From the NCBI RefSeq assembly GCF_900103645.1, contig NZ_FNHP01000002.1:434001-498000 (forward strand): a stretch of DNA of 64,000 nucleotides. The letters are read 5' to 3'. The position numbers were made by a program, and so were the translations under genes. Below are positions 55,999-64,000 of the stretch, piece by piece; position 1 is the stretch's first letter, and every line of letters starts with the position of its first letter. The notes beneath the pieces were generated by a model. It saw only the letters and a list, made by a program, of their open reading frames with translations, was not told the origin of the DNA and made no database searches. Source of the DNA: Oryzisolibacter propanilivorax. GTDB taxonomy: Bacteria; Pseudomonadota; Gammaproteobacteria; Burkholderiales; Burkholderiaceae_C.

Positions 55999-57384
55999 AT
56001 GCTTGCCCGCCGCCACCAGCCCATCGCCGCCATCGCCACTGCTCCGGGGCGCGGCGCCGTGGGCATCGTGCGCGTGTCGGGCGCCGGCCTGGGCGCCTTC
56101 GTGCAGGCCCTGCTGGGACGCGCGCTCACGCCGCGCCACGCGCACTACCTGCCGTTCCCGGACGCCCAGGGCCAGCCCATCGACCACGGCCTGGCGCTGC
56201 ATTTTCCCGCCCCACACAGCTACACCGGCGAGGACGTGCTGGAGCTGCAGGCGCACGGCGGCCCGGTGGTGCTGCAGCTGCTGCTGGCGCGCTGCCTGCA
56301 GGTGGCGCAGGCCGGCAGCCTGCCCGGGCTGCGCCTGGCCGAGCCGGGCGAGTTCACCGAGCGCGCCTTCCTGAACGACAAGCTGGACTTGGCGCAGGCC
56401 GAGGCCGTGGCCGACCTGATCGACGCCAGCACCGAGGCGGCGGCGCGCAGCGCCGGGCGCTCCATGGCCGGCGCGTTCTCGGCCGAGGTGCATGGCCTGC
56501 GCGACGCGCTGGTGCACCTGCGCATGCTGGTCGAGGCGACGCTGGACTTCCCCGAGGAAGAAATCGACTTCCTGCGCAAGGCCGACGCCGAGGGGCAGCT
56601 ATCCAAACTGCAGCAAATGCTGGCCGGCGTACAGCAGCGCGCGGCGCAGGGCGCGCTGCTGCGCGAGGGGCTGAAGGTGGTGATCGCCGGCCAGCCCAAC
56701 GCCGGCAAGAGCTCGCTGCTGAACGCGCTGGCCGGCGCCGAGCTGGCCATCGTCACCCCGATCGCCGGCACCACGCGCGACAAGGTGCAGCAGACCATCC
56801 AGATCGACGGCGTGCCGCTGCACATCATCGACACCGCCGGCCTGCGCGAGAGCCATGACGAGGTCGAACGCATCGGCGTGGCGCGCGCCTGGGACGAGAT
56901 CGCGGGCGCCGACGCGGTGCTGTTCCTGCACGACCTGACGCGCCAGGACGCTATTGAATACGTAGCGGCGGACGCAGACATCACGAGGACTTTGGGGCAA
57001 AAACTGCCGCAAAACGTGCCGGTGATCCACGTCTGGAACAAGAGCGACGCCGCGCCGCAGGCGGCGTCTGCAGGCGGGGTACGCCTGTCCGCGCGCACCC
57101 GCCAGGGGCTGGACGCGCTGCGCGCCGCGCTGCTGCAGACCGCCGGCGTGCAAGCCATGCCCGAGGGTCTGTACATCGCGCGCGAGCGCCATCTGCAGGC
57201 GCTGCGCGCCACCGACGCGCACCTGATGCAGGCGGCGGCGCAGCTGCTCGACCCCGCGCCGGCGCTGGACCTGCTGGCCGAGGAGCTGCGCCTGGCGCAG
57301 AACGCGCTGAATGCCATCACCGGCGAGTTCGGCGCCGACGACCTGCTGGGCGTCATCTTCTCGCGCTTTTGCATCGGGAAATAA
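55999..57384 (+). CDS. mnmE: tRNA modification GTPase MnmE
   Basis: A 461-residue GTPase that, with MnmG, makes 5-carboxymethylaminomethyl modifications at wobble U34. The N-terminal THF-binding domain ([40 protein letters not shown]) is followed by the G domain with G1 [13 protein letters not shown]2/G3 [10 protein letters not shown] and DTAGLRE, and G4 WNKSD. The terminal Cys motif is FCIGK. Normally it follows yidC; here it lies 17 kb away. A short A/T-richer stretch at 56949-57004 resembles repeat A. ATG 55999 gives [14 protein letters not shown]. Confidence 0.97.
   Translation: MLARRHQPIAAIATAPGRGAVGIVRVSGAGLGAFVQALLGRALTPRHAHYLPFPDAQGQPIDHGLALHFPAPHSYTGEDVLELQAHGGPVVLQLLLARCLQVAQAGSLPGLRLAEPGEFTERAFLNDKLDLAQAEAVADLIDASTEAAARSAGRSMAGAFSAEVHGLRDALVHLRMLVEATLDFPEEEIDFLRKADAEGQLSKLQQMLAGVQQRAAQGALLREGLKVVIAGQPNAGKSSLLNALAGAELAIVTPIAGTTRDKVQQTIQIDGVPLHIIDTAGLRESHDEVERIGVARAWDEIAGADAVLFLHDLTRQDAIEYVAADADITRTLGQKLPQNVPVIHVWNKSDAAPQAASAGGVRLSARTRQGLDALRAALLQTAGVQAMPEGLYIARERHLQALRATDAHLMQAAAQLLDPAPALDLLAEELRLAQNALNAITGEFGADDLLGVIFSRFCIGK
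56949..57004 (+). repeat. Possible dispersed repeat A, copy 10, inside mnmE
   Basis: CGCTATTGAATACGTAGCG, then GACGCAGACATCACGAGGAC and TTTGGGGCAAAAAC, follows the reverse-orientation order of repeat A, in frame and between conserved GTPase motifs. It is the most tentative copy: the second arm matches poorly. Confidence 0.4.
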
Positions 57385-57458
57385 GCGCGCGACATCGCGG
57401 TAAGTGGATGTAAGTGTCGCTTGTGCAGCCCAGGGCGCGCGGTTACCTTCGCCGCTCC

Positions 57459-57959
57459 ATGACCACGTCCCTGATGCCCTCCGCCCACCCGCCCCGTGCC
57501 GACCTGGGCGCGCTGGTGGCCGCCATCGGCCAATCGGTGGCCGAGGACGGGCTGGTCAATAGACTGAGCCCTGAGCAGTGGGACGTGCTGTCGGGCTACC
57601 TGCTGCCGATGTCGCTCGACGCCGGGCAGGTGCTGTTCGCCCAGGGCAGCCTGGACCGATCGCTGTACCTGGTGGAAAGCGGCAGCCTGAGCGTGCACTA
57701 CGAGGACCACAAGCAGCGCCTGCGCCTGGCCATCGTCGGGCCGGGCGGCGTGGTGGGCGAGGGCGGCTTTTTCTCGCACCGCCCGCGCAGCGCCACCGTG
57801 CAGGCCGGCACCGCGTCGCGGTTGTGGAGCCTGTCGGCGCTGCGCCACGCCGAGCTGGCCAACCGCCAGCCGGCCGTCGCCCTGCAGCTGGCCATGGCCG
57901 CGGGCGCGGTGCTGGCCAAGCGCCTGGCCGACCGGCGCCGTCGCATCGCCGCGACGTGA
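57459..57959 (+). CDS. Cyclic-nucleotide-binding-domain protein lacking a DNA-binding domain
   Basis: A 166-residue protein consisting of a CRP-type sensor fold: LPMSLDAGQVLFAQGSLDRS, LYLVESGSLSVHYE, LAIVGPGGVVGEGGFFSHRP and RSATVQAGTASRLWSL. It stops after the dimerisation helix (ALQLAMAAGAVLAKRLADRR), with no HTH, whereas CRP proteins are about 210-230 residues. It may bind a nucleotide and act through another protein. ATG 57459 is chosen; the frame is open upstream to 57414. Confidence 0.82.
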   Translation: MTTSLMPSAHPPRADLGALVAAIGQSVAEDGLVNRLSPEQWDVLSGYLLPMSLDAGQVLFAQGSLDRSLYLVESGSLSVHYEDHKQRLRLAIVGPGGVVGEGGFFSHRPRSATVQAGTASRLWSLSALRHAELANRQPAVALQLAMAAGAVLAKRLADRRRRIAAT

Positions 57960-58024
57960 TCCGCCGGCGTGGCGCAGCACGCGCGAACCGCTAGACTGGC
58001 AGCGCCGCACCCTGCCTGCGGCGC

Positions 58025-58059
58025 CGAACCCGAACCTGAATCCGAACCTGAATCCGAAC
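58025..58059 (+). repeat. Short tandem repeat before the 58065 gene
   Basis: The 12-base unit CCGAACCTGAAT is repeated about two and a half times, with CCGAACCCG flanks. If the frame is read through from 57969 it would encode a Glu/Pro/Ser repeat, so it could be coding or leader. Confidence 0.75.
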
Positions 58060-58064
58060 CCGCC

Positions 58065-58838
58065 ATGTCGCTGCTGAGCTGGCTTTTCCCATCGTCCCGG
58101 CGCGCTGCCACGCCGGCGCGCGCCGCGCCCCCCGCCGGCGCCGTGCCGGCGCAGGCGCCTGCCGTTTCGGCCGAGCGCATGCAGCGGCGCGAGCAGCTGT
58201 ATGCCGTGGTGCGTGACGTGATGGTGCGCGTGGGAGTGCTGTCGGCCGGCTACAAGTTCAAGGTGCTGTCGCTGGACCAGCGCGGCGCGCAGTTCCTGGT
58301 GCTGGTGGACACGGCGCCCGAATACGTCGGCGACCCGGCGCGTGGCGCCGAGATCGAGGCGCTGATCGTGCAGACCGCCCAGGTGCGCTGCGACATCCTG
58401 GTGACCTCGGTGTACTGGCGCGTCAACCCGCAGCTGGGGCGCCAGCCGGCGGCGCGCGCCGCCGGGGCGCCGTTGCCGGCGGCTGACGGCGCCAGCCCCG
58501 CCGCGCCCTCGGCCGAGGCGGCGCCACCCGTCCCCCAGGCTGCGCCGGCGCCGCCGCTGGTGGCTCCTGCCCCCGCTGCGCCGCTGGTGCCGCCCGCGCA
58601 GCCGGTGCCACTGGTGGCCGGGCGCGCGCCCGGGCGTTTCGAGCCCATCGAGGACGACGAGGTCGAGGCCTTCCGCCAGGCTGTGGCCCGGGCCGCCGCC
58701 ACGCGCCCGGCGCCTGCGGCTGGCCCCGTGCGCAGTGGCCCGCTGCTGCCGCCGGCGCCCGGGTTCGAGGACACGCTGATGCCCGGCCAGGAGCCGCGCA
58801 AGGACGACCTGAGCGCCACCCAGTACGGCGACCTGTAG
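58065..58838 (+). CDS. Conserved-looking hypothetical protein with Pro/Ala-rich linker
   Basis: A 257-residue protein of unknown function. A globular N-terminal half (about 35-125; REQLYAVVRDVMVRVGVLSA, KVLSLDQRGAQFLVLVD, DILVTSVYWRVNPQL) is followed by a low-complexity Pro/Ala region (about 127-195). A short acidic conserved-looking end contains EPIEDDEVEAFRQAVARAA and LMPGQEPRKDDLSATQYG. No membrane segment or enzyme motif is visible. ATG 58065 is preferred; a longer frame from 57969 includes the tandem repeat. Confidence 0.72.
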   Translation: MSLLSWLFPSSRRAATPARAAPPAGAVPAQAPAVSAERMQRREQLYAVVRDVMVRVGVLSAGYKFKVLSLDQRGAQFLVLVDTAPEYVGDPARGAEIEALIVQTAQVRCDILVTSVYWRVNPQLGRQPAARAAGAPLPAADGASPAAPSAEAAPPVPQAAPAPPLVAPAPAAPLVPPAQPVPLVAGRAPGRFEPIEDDEVEAFRQAVARAAATRPAPAAGPVRSGPLLPPAPGFEDTLMPGQEPRKDDLSATQYGDL

Positions 58839-58862
58839 CGCCGGCGGCGGCCAGGCCGGCGG

Positions 58863-59417
58863 TCAGTGCCCGGCGAAATCCACCAGCGTGTGCAGCGCCA
58901 GCCCACTGGCGCGCAGCCGGCTGGAGCCGCCCAGCTCGGGCAGGTCGACGATGGCGGCGCCCTCCATGACCTGCGCGCCCAGCTTTTCCAGCAGGCGCTT
59001 GCCGGCCATCATGGTGCCGCCGGTGGCGATCAGGTCGTCCACCAGCAGCACCCGGTCGCCGGCGCGCACGGCGTCGGCATGCAGCTCGACGGTGGCGCTG
59101 CCGTATTCCAGCTCGTAGGTTTCCTCCACGGTGGTGAAGGGCAGCTTGCCTTTCTTGCGGATCGGCACGAAGCCCACGCCCAGTTCATAGGCAACCACCG
59201 CGCCGATGATGAAGCCGCGCGCATCCAGCCCGGCGACCACGTCTGGGCGGTGCTCGCGCGCCCTGTAGCGGTGCACGAAAGCGTCGATCATCACGCGGAA
59301 CACCTGCGGGTCCTGCAGCAGCGGCGTGATGTCGCGGAACTGCACGCCCGGCGCGGGCCAGTCGGGCACGGTGCGGATGTGCTGGCGCAGGTAGTCGTTG
59401 ACGCTCAGGTCGTGCAT
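58863..59417 (-). CDS. apt: Adenine phosphoribosyltransferase
   Basis: A 184-residue purine-salvage enzyme that makes AMP from adenine and PRPP. The PRPP-binding motif is [15 protein letters not shown], with the substrate region [20 protein letters not shown] and [10 protein letters not shown] before it. The start ATG 59417 gives [15 protein letters not shown] single-gene unit; a repeat A copy lies about 100 bases upstream. Confidence 0.97.
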   Translation of the reverse strand: MHDLSVNDYLRQHIRTVPDWPAPGVQFRDITPLLQDPQVFRVMIDAFVHRYRAREHRPDVVAGLDARGFIIGAVVAYELGVGFVPIRKKGKLPFTTVEETYELEYGSATVELHADAVRAGDRVLLVDDLIATGGTMMAGKRLLEKLGAQVMEGAAIVDLPELGGSSRLRASGLALHTLVDFAGH

Positions 59418-59518
59418 GGTCGGTCCGGGGAGGGCAAGGGAAGTGGAAAAGCCGCCGGCGCCGCCGGGGGGCGAGCCGGCAGTGTACGGAAAAGCCAGGA
59501 ACGTCTTTTGCTGCTTTT

Positions 59519-59572
59519 TCGATAGCTTGCGGCCCTTGTATTACAAGGGCTGGGGGCGCTTTTGGCGGAAAA
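59519..59572 (+). repeat. Dispersed repeat A, copy 11
   Basis: Reverse orientation: CGATAGCTTGC, then the perfect 19-base palindrome GCCCTTGTATTACAAGGGC (59532-59550), then GGGGGCGCTTTTGG. It lies between the apt start and the end of the antiporter gene. Confidence 0.9.
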
Positions 59573-59611
59573 CCCTGGCTGGCGCGCCGGATCCGCCTGG
59601 TGCGGCGCCGG

Positions 59612-61597
59612 TCAGCCCTTGAGCAGCTGCTCCTCGGCCAGCGCCAGCGCCGTCGGGTGGCCGCTGAGCACCAGCGTGTCACCGGCTGCCAGCGGCCGCG
59701 GGCTGTCGGGCGCGCCCAGGTGTCCGTTGGCGGTGCGCACGCTCACCAGCCGCGCGCCCAGCGGACGCAGCACCAGGTCGGCCGGGGCCTGGCCCAGGGC
59801 GGCCGCGCCGTCCGGCAGCGTCACCGAGGCCAGCCGCTCCTGGTCGCGCTCGGCGACGGTGTCGTCGTCGGCGCCGTGGAAATGCCCGCGCAGCAGGCCG
59901 TAGCGCGCATCGCGCTGGTCGCGCACCAGGCGCAGCACGCGACGCATCGGCACGCCCAGCAGCGCCAGCGCGTGGTTGGCCAGCATCAGCGAGCCCTCGA
60001 TGGCCTCGGGCACCACGGCGGTGGCGCCGGCGGCCTGCAGCTGGTCCAGGTGGGTGTCGTCCTGCGTGCGCACCACCACCGGCACGTGCGGCGCGTGCTC
60101 GCGCGCGCTGGCCAGCACCTTCAGCGCCGCCGGCGTGTCCAGGTAGGTGACGACCACGGCGGCGGCGCGCGCCAGGCCGGCCGCCATCAGCGCCTGCAGC
60201 CGCGTGGCGTCGCCGAACACCACCGAGTTGCCGGCGGCGGCCGCCTGGCGCACGCGGTCCGGGTCCAGGTCCAGCGCCATGTAGGCGATGCCTTCGTGCT
60301 CGAGCATGCGCGCCAGGTTCTGGCCGCTGCGGCCGTAGCCGCAGATCAGCACGTGCCCGCTGGCGTTGATCGACTGGCGCGCGATGGACGTCACTTGCAG
60401 CGACTGCTGCAGCCAGTCGCTGGCCACCAGCTTCATGACGATGCGGTTGCTGTGCTGCAGCAGGAACGGCGTGGCCAGCATGGACAGCACCATCGCCGCC
60501 AGCACCGGGTTCATCAGCGCCGGCTCGATCAGCGCGTGCGTCTGCATCAGGCTGAGCAGCACGAAGCCGAACTCGCCGGCCTGCGCCACGTACAGCGCGG
60601 TGCGCAGCGACACCCCGGCGGTGGCGCCCTGCCAGCGCGCCAGCGCGACGATCACCGCCATCTTGATCAGCAGCGGCCCGAGCAGCAGCAGCAGCACCAG
60701 CGCCCAGTGCTCCAGCAGGATGTGCCAGTCCAGCATCATCCCGACGGTGATGAAGAACAGCCCCAGCAGCACGTCGTGGAACGGCCGGATGTCGATGCCC
60801 ACTTGGTGGCGGTACTGGGTTTCCGAAACCAGCACCCCAGCGATGAATGCCCCCAGCGCCAGCGACAGCCCGGCCTGCTCGGTCAGCCAGGCCAGGCCGA
60901 GCGTGACCAGCAGCAGGTTCAGCATGAACAGCTCGTCGCTCTTTCGGCGCGCCACCAGGGTCAGCCACCAGCGCATGAAGCGCTGCCCGCCCACCAGCAG
61001 CACCGCCACCAGCACCGCCGCCTTGAGCAGCGCCAGGCCCAGCGCCAGCAGCAGCTTGTCCGGCGACGAGCCCAGTGCCGGGATCAGCACCAGGAGCGGC
61101 ACCACCGCCAAGTCCTGGAACAGCAAGATGCCCAGCACCCGCTGGCCGTGCTCGCTCTCCAGCTCGGCGCGCTCGGCCAGCAGCCGGGCGACGATGGCGG
61201 TGCTGCTCATGGCCAGCGTGCCGGCCAGCGCCAGCGCCGACTGCCAGCCCATCTGCCACACCGTCGGCCCCCAGCGCGACAGCACCAGGAAGGTGGCGAT
61301 GAACACCAGCATCGAGCCGACGACCTGCGCCAGCCCCAGGCCGAACACGTGCCGGCGCATGGCGCGCAGCTTGGGCAGGTTGAATTCCAGCCCGATGGTG
61401 AACATCAGGAACACCACGCCGAACTCGCCCAGGTGCCGCACGCCCTCGGAGTTGCGCGTCAGCGCCAGCGCGTGCGGCCCGATCAGGATGCCGGCCGCCA
61501 GGTAGCCCATCATCGGCGGCAGGCGCAGGCTGCGGCAGGCCACCACGCCCAGCACGGCGGCCAGCAGGTACAGCAGCGTCAGGGCGAGCGAGGACAT
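59612..61597 (-). CDS. Kef-type cation:proton antiporter (CPA2 family)
   Basis: A 661-residue inner-membrane antiporter resembling KefB/KefC and YbaL. The first roughly 385 residues form about a dozen helices (SSLALTLLYLLAAVLGVVAC; PMMGYLAAGILIGPHALAL). A TrkA-N Rossmann domain (HVLICGYGRSGQNLARML) and a TrkA-C domain (LVLRPLGARLVSVRTANG; DTLVLSGHPTALALAEEQL) follow. It is expected to exchange K+ for H+. Ion specificity and any glutathione control cannot be read from sequence alone. It diverges from kdsD. Confidence 0.93.
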   Translation of the reverse strand: MSSLALTLLYLLAAVLGVVACRSLRLPPMMGYLAAGILIGPHALALTRNSEGVRHLGEFGVVFLMFTIGLEFNLPKLRAMRRHVFGLGLAQVVGSMLVFIATFLVLSRWGPTVWQMGWQSALALAGTLAMSSTAIVARLLAERAELESEHGQRVLGILLFQDLAVVPLLVLIPALGSSPDKLLLALGLALLKAAVLVAVLLVGGQRFMRWWLTLVARRKSDELFMLNLLLVTLGLAWLTEQAGLSLALGAFIAGVLVSETQYRHQVGIDIRPFHDVLLGLFFITVGMMLDWHILLEHWALVLLLLLGPLLIKMAVIVALARWQGATAGVSLRTALYVAQAGEFGFVLLSLMQTHALIEPALMNPVLAAMVLSMLATPFLLQHSNRIVMKLVASDWLQQSLQVTSIARQSINASGHVLICGYGRSGQNLARMLEHEGIAYMALDLDPDRVRQAAAAGNSVVFGDATRLQALMAAGLARAAAVVVTYLDTPAALKVLASAREHAPHVPVVVRTQDDTHLDQLQAAGATAVVPEAIEGSLMLANHALALLGVPMRRVLRLVRDQRDARYGLLRGHFHGADDDTVAERDQERLASVTLPDGAAALGQAPADLVLRPLGARLVSVRTANGHLGAPDSPRPLAAGDTLVLSGHPTALALAEEQLLKG

Positions 61598-61660
61598 GGC
61601 CGGATCGTAGCGGCAGCACAGGGCGCGGCCGTTCGCCGGCAGGTCGGTAAAAATTCAGGA

Positions 61661-61715
61661 AAATCGGCCCTTGGCCCTTGTATATCAATAACCTATAGCT
61701 ATTGAAAAAATAGCA
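61661..61715 (+). repeat. Dispersed repeat A, copy 12
   Basis: Forward orientation: AAATCGGCCC, GGCCCTTGTATATCAATAAC, TATAGCTATTGAAAAAATAGC. It fills part of the divergent antiporter/kdsD gap (61598-61805). A TAGAAT hexamer at 61793-61798 near the kdsD start may be a -10 element, but I see no matching -35. Confidence 0.9.
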
Positions 61716-61805
61716 AATTTTTCGTATTCCATGTGGGGTGAAGGGCGCGCCGGCGCTCATGGGTAGGGGCGGCCGGGGCATGCGGCCGTCGATAGAATCG
61801 GCGCC

Positions 61806-62810
61806 ATGTCCGCTGCCCACACCGTCCGCCCCCTGTCATCGCCCGACGACCGCATCCTGCAGCTGGCGCGCGACACCCTGGCGATCGAGGCCCAGGCCCT
61901 GCAGGGCGTGGCCGCGCGCCTGGACGCGCCCTTCGTGCAGGCGGTGCGGCTGATGCTGGCCACCACCGGGCGGGTCATCGTCATGGGCATGGGCAAGAGC
62001 GGGCATGTCGGGCGCAAGCTGGCGGCCACGCTGGCCTCCACCGGCACGCCGGCGTTCTTCGTGCACCCGGCCGAAGCCAGCCACGGCGACCTCGGCATGG
62101 TCGCCGCTGGAGACCTGGTGCTGGCGCTGTCCAACAGCGGCGAGAGCGGCGAGCTGAACGTGCTGCTGCCGGTCCTCAAGCGCCAGGGCGTGCCGCTGGT
62201 GGCGCTGACCGGCGGCGCGCAGTCGACCCTGGCGCGGCACGCCGATGTGGTGCTGGACTGCGCCGTCGAGCGCGAGGCCTGCCCGCTGAACCTGGCGCCC
62301 ACCGCCAGCACCACCGCGCAGCTGGCGCTGGGCGATGCGTTGGCCGTGGCGCTGCTGGACGCGCGCGGCTTCCGCGCCGAGGACTTCGCCCGCTCGCACC
62401 CCGGCGGCGCCCTGGGCCGGCGCCTGCTGACCCACGTGCGCGACGTGATGCGCAGCGGCGCCGACGTGCCGCGCGTGCTGCCCGACGCGGATTTCAGCAC
62501 CCTGATGCGCGAGATGAGCGCCAAGGGCGTGGGCGCCACGGCCATCGTGGACGAGGGCGGCCGGCCGCTGGGCATCTTCACCGACGGCGACCTGCGCCGG
62601 CGCATCGAGGCCGGCGCCGACCTGCGCGCGCTGCGCGCCGACAACCTGATGCACCCGGCGCCACGCACCATCGCCGCCGACGCCCTGGCCGCCGACGCGG
62701 CGCAGCTGATGGAGCGCCACGCCATCACCAGCGTGCTGGTCACCGACGCGGACGGCCGGCTGGCCGGCATCGTGCACATCGGCGACCTGATGCGCGCCAA
62801 GGTCATCTGA
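61806..62810 (+). CDS. kdsD: D-arabinose 5-phosphate isomerase
   Basis: A 334-residue enzyme that makes arabinose 5-phosphate for Kdo synthesis in lipopolysaccharide. The SIS domain has VIVMGMGKSGHVGRKLAATL, FVHPAEASHGDLGM and SNSGESGELN; two CBS domains follow from about 215 (DVMRSGADVPRV; TDGDLRRRIEAGA). The usual length. The stop and the kdsC start share one base (TGATG), starting the kdsD-kdsC-lptC run. Confidence 0.97.
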   Translation: MSAAHTVRPLSSPDDRILQLARDTLAIEAQALQGVAARLDAPFVQAVRLMLATTGRVIVMGMGKSGHVGRKLAATLASTGTPAFFVHPAEASHGDLGMVAAGDLVLALSNSGESGELNVLLPVLKRQGVPLVALTGGAQSTLARHADVVLDCAVEREACPLNLAPTASTTAQLALGDALAVALLDARGFRAEDFARSHPGGALGRRLLTHVRDVMRSGADVPRVLPDADFSTLMREMSAKGVGATAIVDEGGRPLGIFTDGDLRRRIEAGADLRALRADNLMHPAPRTIAADALAADAAQLMERHAITSVLVTDADGRLAGIVHIGDLMRAKVI

Positions 62811-63385
62811 TGGACCACGCCGCCACGCCCCTGCCGCCCCTGGCCCCGGCACTGTCCTTCGCGCCCGAGCTGCTGCTGCGCGCGCAGGGCGTGCGCGTGG
62901 CGTTCTTCGACGTCGACGGCGTGCTGACCGACGGCGGGCTGTACTTTTCCGGCGAGGGCGAGGTGCTCAAGCGCTTCAACACCCTGGACGGCCACGGCCT
63001 GAAGCTGCTGCAGCACGGCGGCATCGTGCCGGCGGTCATCACCGGGCGCGACGCTCCGGCGCTGCGCGCGCGCCTGCAGGCGCTGGGCGTGGTGCACGCC
63101 CGCTTCGGCACTGAGGACAAGCGCCCGGCGGCCGAGTCCATCCTGGCCGAACTGGGCCTGGGCTGGCACCAGGCCGCCGCCATGGGCGACGACTGGCCGG
63201 ACCTGCCCATGCTGCGCCGCGCCGCGCTGGCCTGCGCGCCGCCCCAGGCGCACGCCGAGGTGCGCGCCGTGGCGCACCACCTGACGGCCGCCGACCCCGG
63301 CCACGGCGCGGCGCGCGAGCTGTGCGACCTGCTGCTCACCGCCCACGGGCGCTACGCCGCGCTGCTGGAGCGCTACGCCGCATGA
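62810..63385 (+). CDS. kdsC: 3-deoxy-D-manno-octulosonate 8-phosphate phosphatase
   Basis: A 191-residue HAD-family phosphatase that releases free Kdo. Motif I is FFDVDGVLTDGGLYFS (Asp nucleophile and acid/base), motif II is AVITGRDAPA and the acidic motif IV is GDDWPDLPML, with FNTLDGHGLKLL typical of KdsC. It overlaps kdsD by one base and lptC by four. Confidence 0.97.
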   Translation: MDHAATPLPPLAPALSFAPELLLRAQGVRVAFFDVDGVLTDGGLYFSGEGEVLKRFNTLDGHGLKLLQHGGIVPAVITGRDAPALRARLQALGVVHARFGTEDKRPAAESILAELGLGWHQAAAMGDDWPDLPMLRRAALACAPPQAHAEVRAVAHHLTAADPGHGAARELCDLLLTAHGRYAALLERYAA

Positions 63386-64000
63386 CGCCGGCGCCCGCCG
63401 CCGCCCGCACGCCCCGGCCACGCCGCTCGGCGCTGCGCCGCGCCTGGGACCGGGCCACGCTGTACCTGCCGGTGCTGCTGATGGGCCTGCTGGCGCTGGC
63501 CACCCTGTGGCTGGTGCGCAATGCGCCGCGCCCGCAGCTGCCCGAGGCCGAGCGCCCGGTGCAGCACCAGCCCGACTACTACATGCGCGATTTTTCGGTG
63601 AAGAACTTCGAGGGCGACGGCCGCCTGGGCAGCGAGTTGCGCGGCGCATTGCTGCAGCACTATCCCGACACCGACACCCTGGAGGTGGACCAGGCGCGCA
63701 TGCGTTCGCTGGGCGTGGACGGGCGCGTGACCACCGCGCGCGCCAACCGGGCGCTGAGCAATGCCGACGGCTCGGAGGTGCAGCTGTTCGGCGAGGCGCA
63801 GGTGGTGCGCGAGCCCCTGGCGCGCCCGGGCGGCGAGTCCCTGCCGCGGCTGGAGTTCGCCGGCGAGTTCCTGCACGTGTGGACGCGCGAGGAGCGCGTG
63901 CGCTCCAACCAGCCGGTCACCCTGCGCCGCGGCGCCGACACCTTTACCGCCGACGGCATGAGCTACGACCATCTGGCGCAGGTGCTGGAGCTGCACGGGC
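63382..64000 (+). CDS. lptC: LPS export protein LptC (partial, cut by window end)
   Basis: The first 206 residues of the bitopic inner-membrane protein that passes lipopolysaccharide from LptBFG to LptA. A basic N terminus and a single helix (YLPVLLMGLLALATLWLV) are followed by the periplasmic beta-jellyroll (YYMRDFSVKNFEGDGRLGSE; EFLHVWTREERVRSNQPVTL; GADTFTADGM). It overlaps kdsC by four bases. lptA and lptB would be expected next. Confidence 0.95.
   Translation, partial: MTPAPAAARTPRPRRSALRRAWDRATLYLPVLLMGLLALATLWLVRNAPRPQLPEAERPVQHQPDYYMRDFSVKNFEGDGRLGSELRGALLQHYPDTDTLEVDQARMRSLGVDGRVTTARANRALSNADGSEVQLFGEAQVVREPLARPGGESLPRLEFAGEFLHVWTREERVRSNQPVTLRRGADTFTADGMSYDHLAQVLELHG

Noticed and set aside
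57969-58065. Longer start for the 58065 gene, including an acidic Glu/Pro/Ser repeat
   Set aside because: The upstream codons derive from a 12-base tandem repeat, and ATG 58065 (MSLLSWLF) gives a more natural N terminus. The longer form is not excluded.

Overview
The window is a high-GC, gene-dense piece of a beta-proteobacterial chromosome, most likely Burkholderiales, family Comamonadaceae (Acidovorax/Melaminivora/Ottowia-like). This is inferred from the gene families, the gene order around the origin (parA-parB; gyrB-dnaN-dnaA / rpmH-rnpA-yidD-yidC), and two families of short dispersed repeats of a type typical of that family. It is centred on the probable replication origin at about 35.8-36.1 kb. 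Most genes to its left are on the minus strand (dnaA, dnaN, gyrB) and most to its right on the plus strand. I see no rRNA, tRNA, CRISPR array or intact insertion sequence.

Layout. 0-2.8 kb: end of parA, an RBBP9-type hydrolase, parB, a membrane-anchored methyltransferase. 2.9-5.5 kb: three lipoproteins (CsgG-like with a peptidoglycan-binding domain, FlgO-like and one unrecognised). 5.7-9.7 kb: pgk and a tightly overlapping def-fmt-azlC-azlD operon. 9.8-14.0 kb: LysM protein, dprA and a periplasmic-sensor diguanylate cyclase. 14.3-20.1 kb: a carotenoid cluster crtX-crtY-crtI-crtB facing crtZ, in the order known from Pantoea but without crtE. 20.1-22.7 kb: thioredoxin-reductase-like and GNAT genes, a small unknown and a DUF938 methyltransferase with a decayed second crtZ fragment upstream. 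23.0-30.2 kb: a defence island with a type I restriction-modification locus whose hsdR carries two lesions, directly followed by a three-gene toxin-antitoxin-chaperone (TAC) locus (MqsR-like, MqsA-like, SecB-like). 30.3-38.8 kb: the origin region.

38.9-55.8 kb: about 17 kb of transport and peptide-catabolism genes inserted between yidC and mnmE, which are usually neighbours. It holds an RpiR regulator, isoaspartyl peptidase, a GsiABCD-type peptide ABC transporter, P1 and M55 aminopeptidases, an Asp/Glu racemase, a LysR regulator, a D-amino-acid dehydrogenase-like enzyme, two orphan solute-binding proteins, an SDR and a SnoaL-like protein. Together they look like uptake and breakdown of isoaspartyl or D-amino-acid-containing peptides, possibly wall-derived. 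56.0-64.0 kb: mnmE, a truncated CRP-like protein, an unknown, apt, a Kef-type antiporter, then kdsD-kdsC-lptC of lipopolysaccharide synthesis, with lptC cut by the window end.

The most notable items are the TAC locus, the restriction-dead but modification-competent type I system beside it, the Pantoea-type carotenoid cluster with its crtZ relic, and dispersed palindromic repeats that have entered reading frames (fmt carries two segments; the hsdM/hsdS junction sits on another).
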